Shown: in pieces, positions 63,890 to 64,000 of the stretch | Position numbering within the stretch: the first letter of the stretch is position 1 | Layout of the letters: every line of letters starts with the position of its first letter | Assembly: GCF_001580545.1 (NCBI RefSeq) | Contig: NZ_LRBG01000039.1 | Location: 186,001-250,000 of the forward strand | Origin: Paraburkholderia monticola | Lineage (GTDB): Bacteria > Pseudomonadota > Gammaproteobacteria > Burkholderiales > Burkholderiaceae | Reading direction: 5' to 3' | DNA: 64,000 bases | Translations under genes and position numbers: made by a program | Notes under the pieces: generated by a model | The model's input: the letters and a program-made list of their open reading frames with translations, nothing else | Database searches by the model: none | What the model was told of the DNA's origin: nothing

Positions 63890-64000
63890 GTGAAACCCAT
63901 TGTTTATGCTGCAATTGCGGCTTCGGCGCTTGTTGTTCACGCCTTCTCGTCCGCGAGGCAAGTCAACGGTCCTAACGACGCGGCGGCAGGTTCGTCGGCA
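63890..64000 (+). CDS. Exported protein, N-terminal fragment (runs off the window)
   Basis: A GTG at 63890 with AAGGAAAG upstream opens 37 codons to the window end. It reads as a signal peptide (KPIVYAAIAASALVVHAF, cleavage likely after SSA) followed by a polar start (RQVNGPNDAAAG). Small secreted proteins of this kind, for example DUF4148 proteins, are common in Burkholderia, but the visible part is too short to name. Confidence 0.55.
   Translation, partial: MKPIVYAAIAASALVVHAFSSARQVNGPNDAAAGSSA

Overview
The window is high-GC DNA with densely packed genes and the gene complement of a soil or rhizosphere Burkholderiales bacterium, most likely Burkholderia sensu lato (Paraburkholderia-like). 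The diagnostic genes are a coxMSL-type CO dehydrogenase locus beside a CO-sensing rcoM, a dgdA/dgdR pair whose enzyme keeps every active-site residue I know from the Burkholderia cepacia enzyme, an OmpC-like Burkholderiales porin, and many acyl-CoA catabolic genes. I saw no tRNA, rRNA, insertion sequence, CRISPR array or phage gene.

Layout. 0-2.7 kb: CO oxidation (coxM, coxS, start of coxL on the minus strand) with divergent rcoM. 2.7-10.8 kb: an aromatic flavin monooxygenase, dgdR/dgdA, a cupin, an O-methyltransferase and an OafA-type acyltransferase. 11.4-15.5 kb: an AI-2E-family membrane protein, a second flavin monooxygenase and its DUF2783 partner. 15.8-21.6 kb: an AraC regulator followed by a PhzF-RidA-polar amino acid ABC transporter-serine hydrolase run. 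21.8-31.3 kb: ETF-ubiquinone oxidoreductase, then an MFS-GMC oxidoreductase-TauD dioxygenase-aldehyde dehydrogenase run, a BON protein and a porin. 31.7-59.4 kb: a large acyl-CoA catabolic island. 59.8-61.5 kb: a zinc deaminase and an unknown gene. 61.9-64 kb: a metallo-beta-lactamase-fold hydrolase, an alpha/beta hydrolase and the start of an exported protein.

The island is the most interesting part. It is two convergent arms meeting at a bidirectional terminator near 43.54 kb. Each arm is headed by one of two paralogous MalT-type LuxR regulators, and each begins with a paralogous acyl-CoA dehydrogenase and SCP-x-type thiolase. Together the arms encode CoA ligases, dehydrogenases (one apparently heteromeric pair), hydratases (one paired MaoC set and one crotonase), SDRs, thiolases, an alpha-methylacyl-CoA racemase and a dedicated ETF; ETF-QO lies 8 kb upstream of the island. 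This set parallels the peroxisomal and actinobacterial pathways for 2-methyl-branched or sterol-side-chain acyl-CoA.

An exact palindrome, CCACCC-N5-GGGTGG, occurs three times, in each case intergenic and about 120-130 bp upstream of a start codon in the island (ligase gene, racemase-etfBA, second luxR). Degenerate copies lie before the second dehydrogenase operon and in the ETF-QO/MFS gap. I propose it as the operator of a regulon controlled by one or both LuxR proteins.
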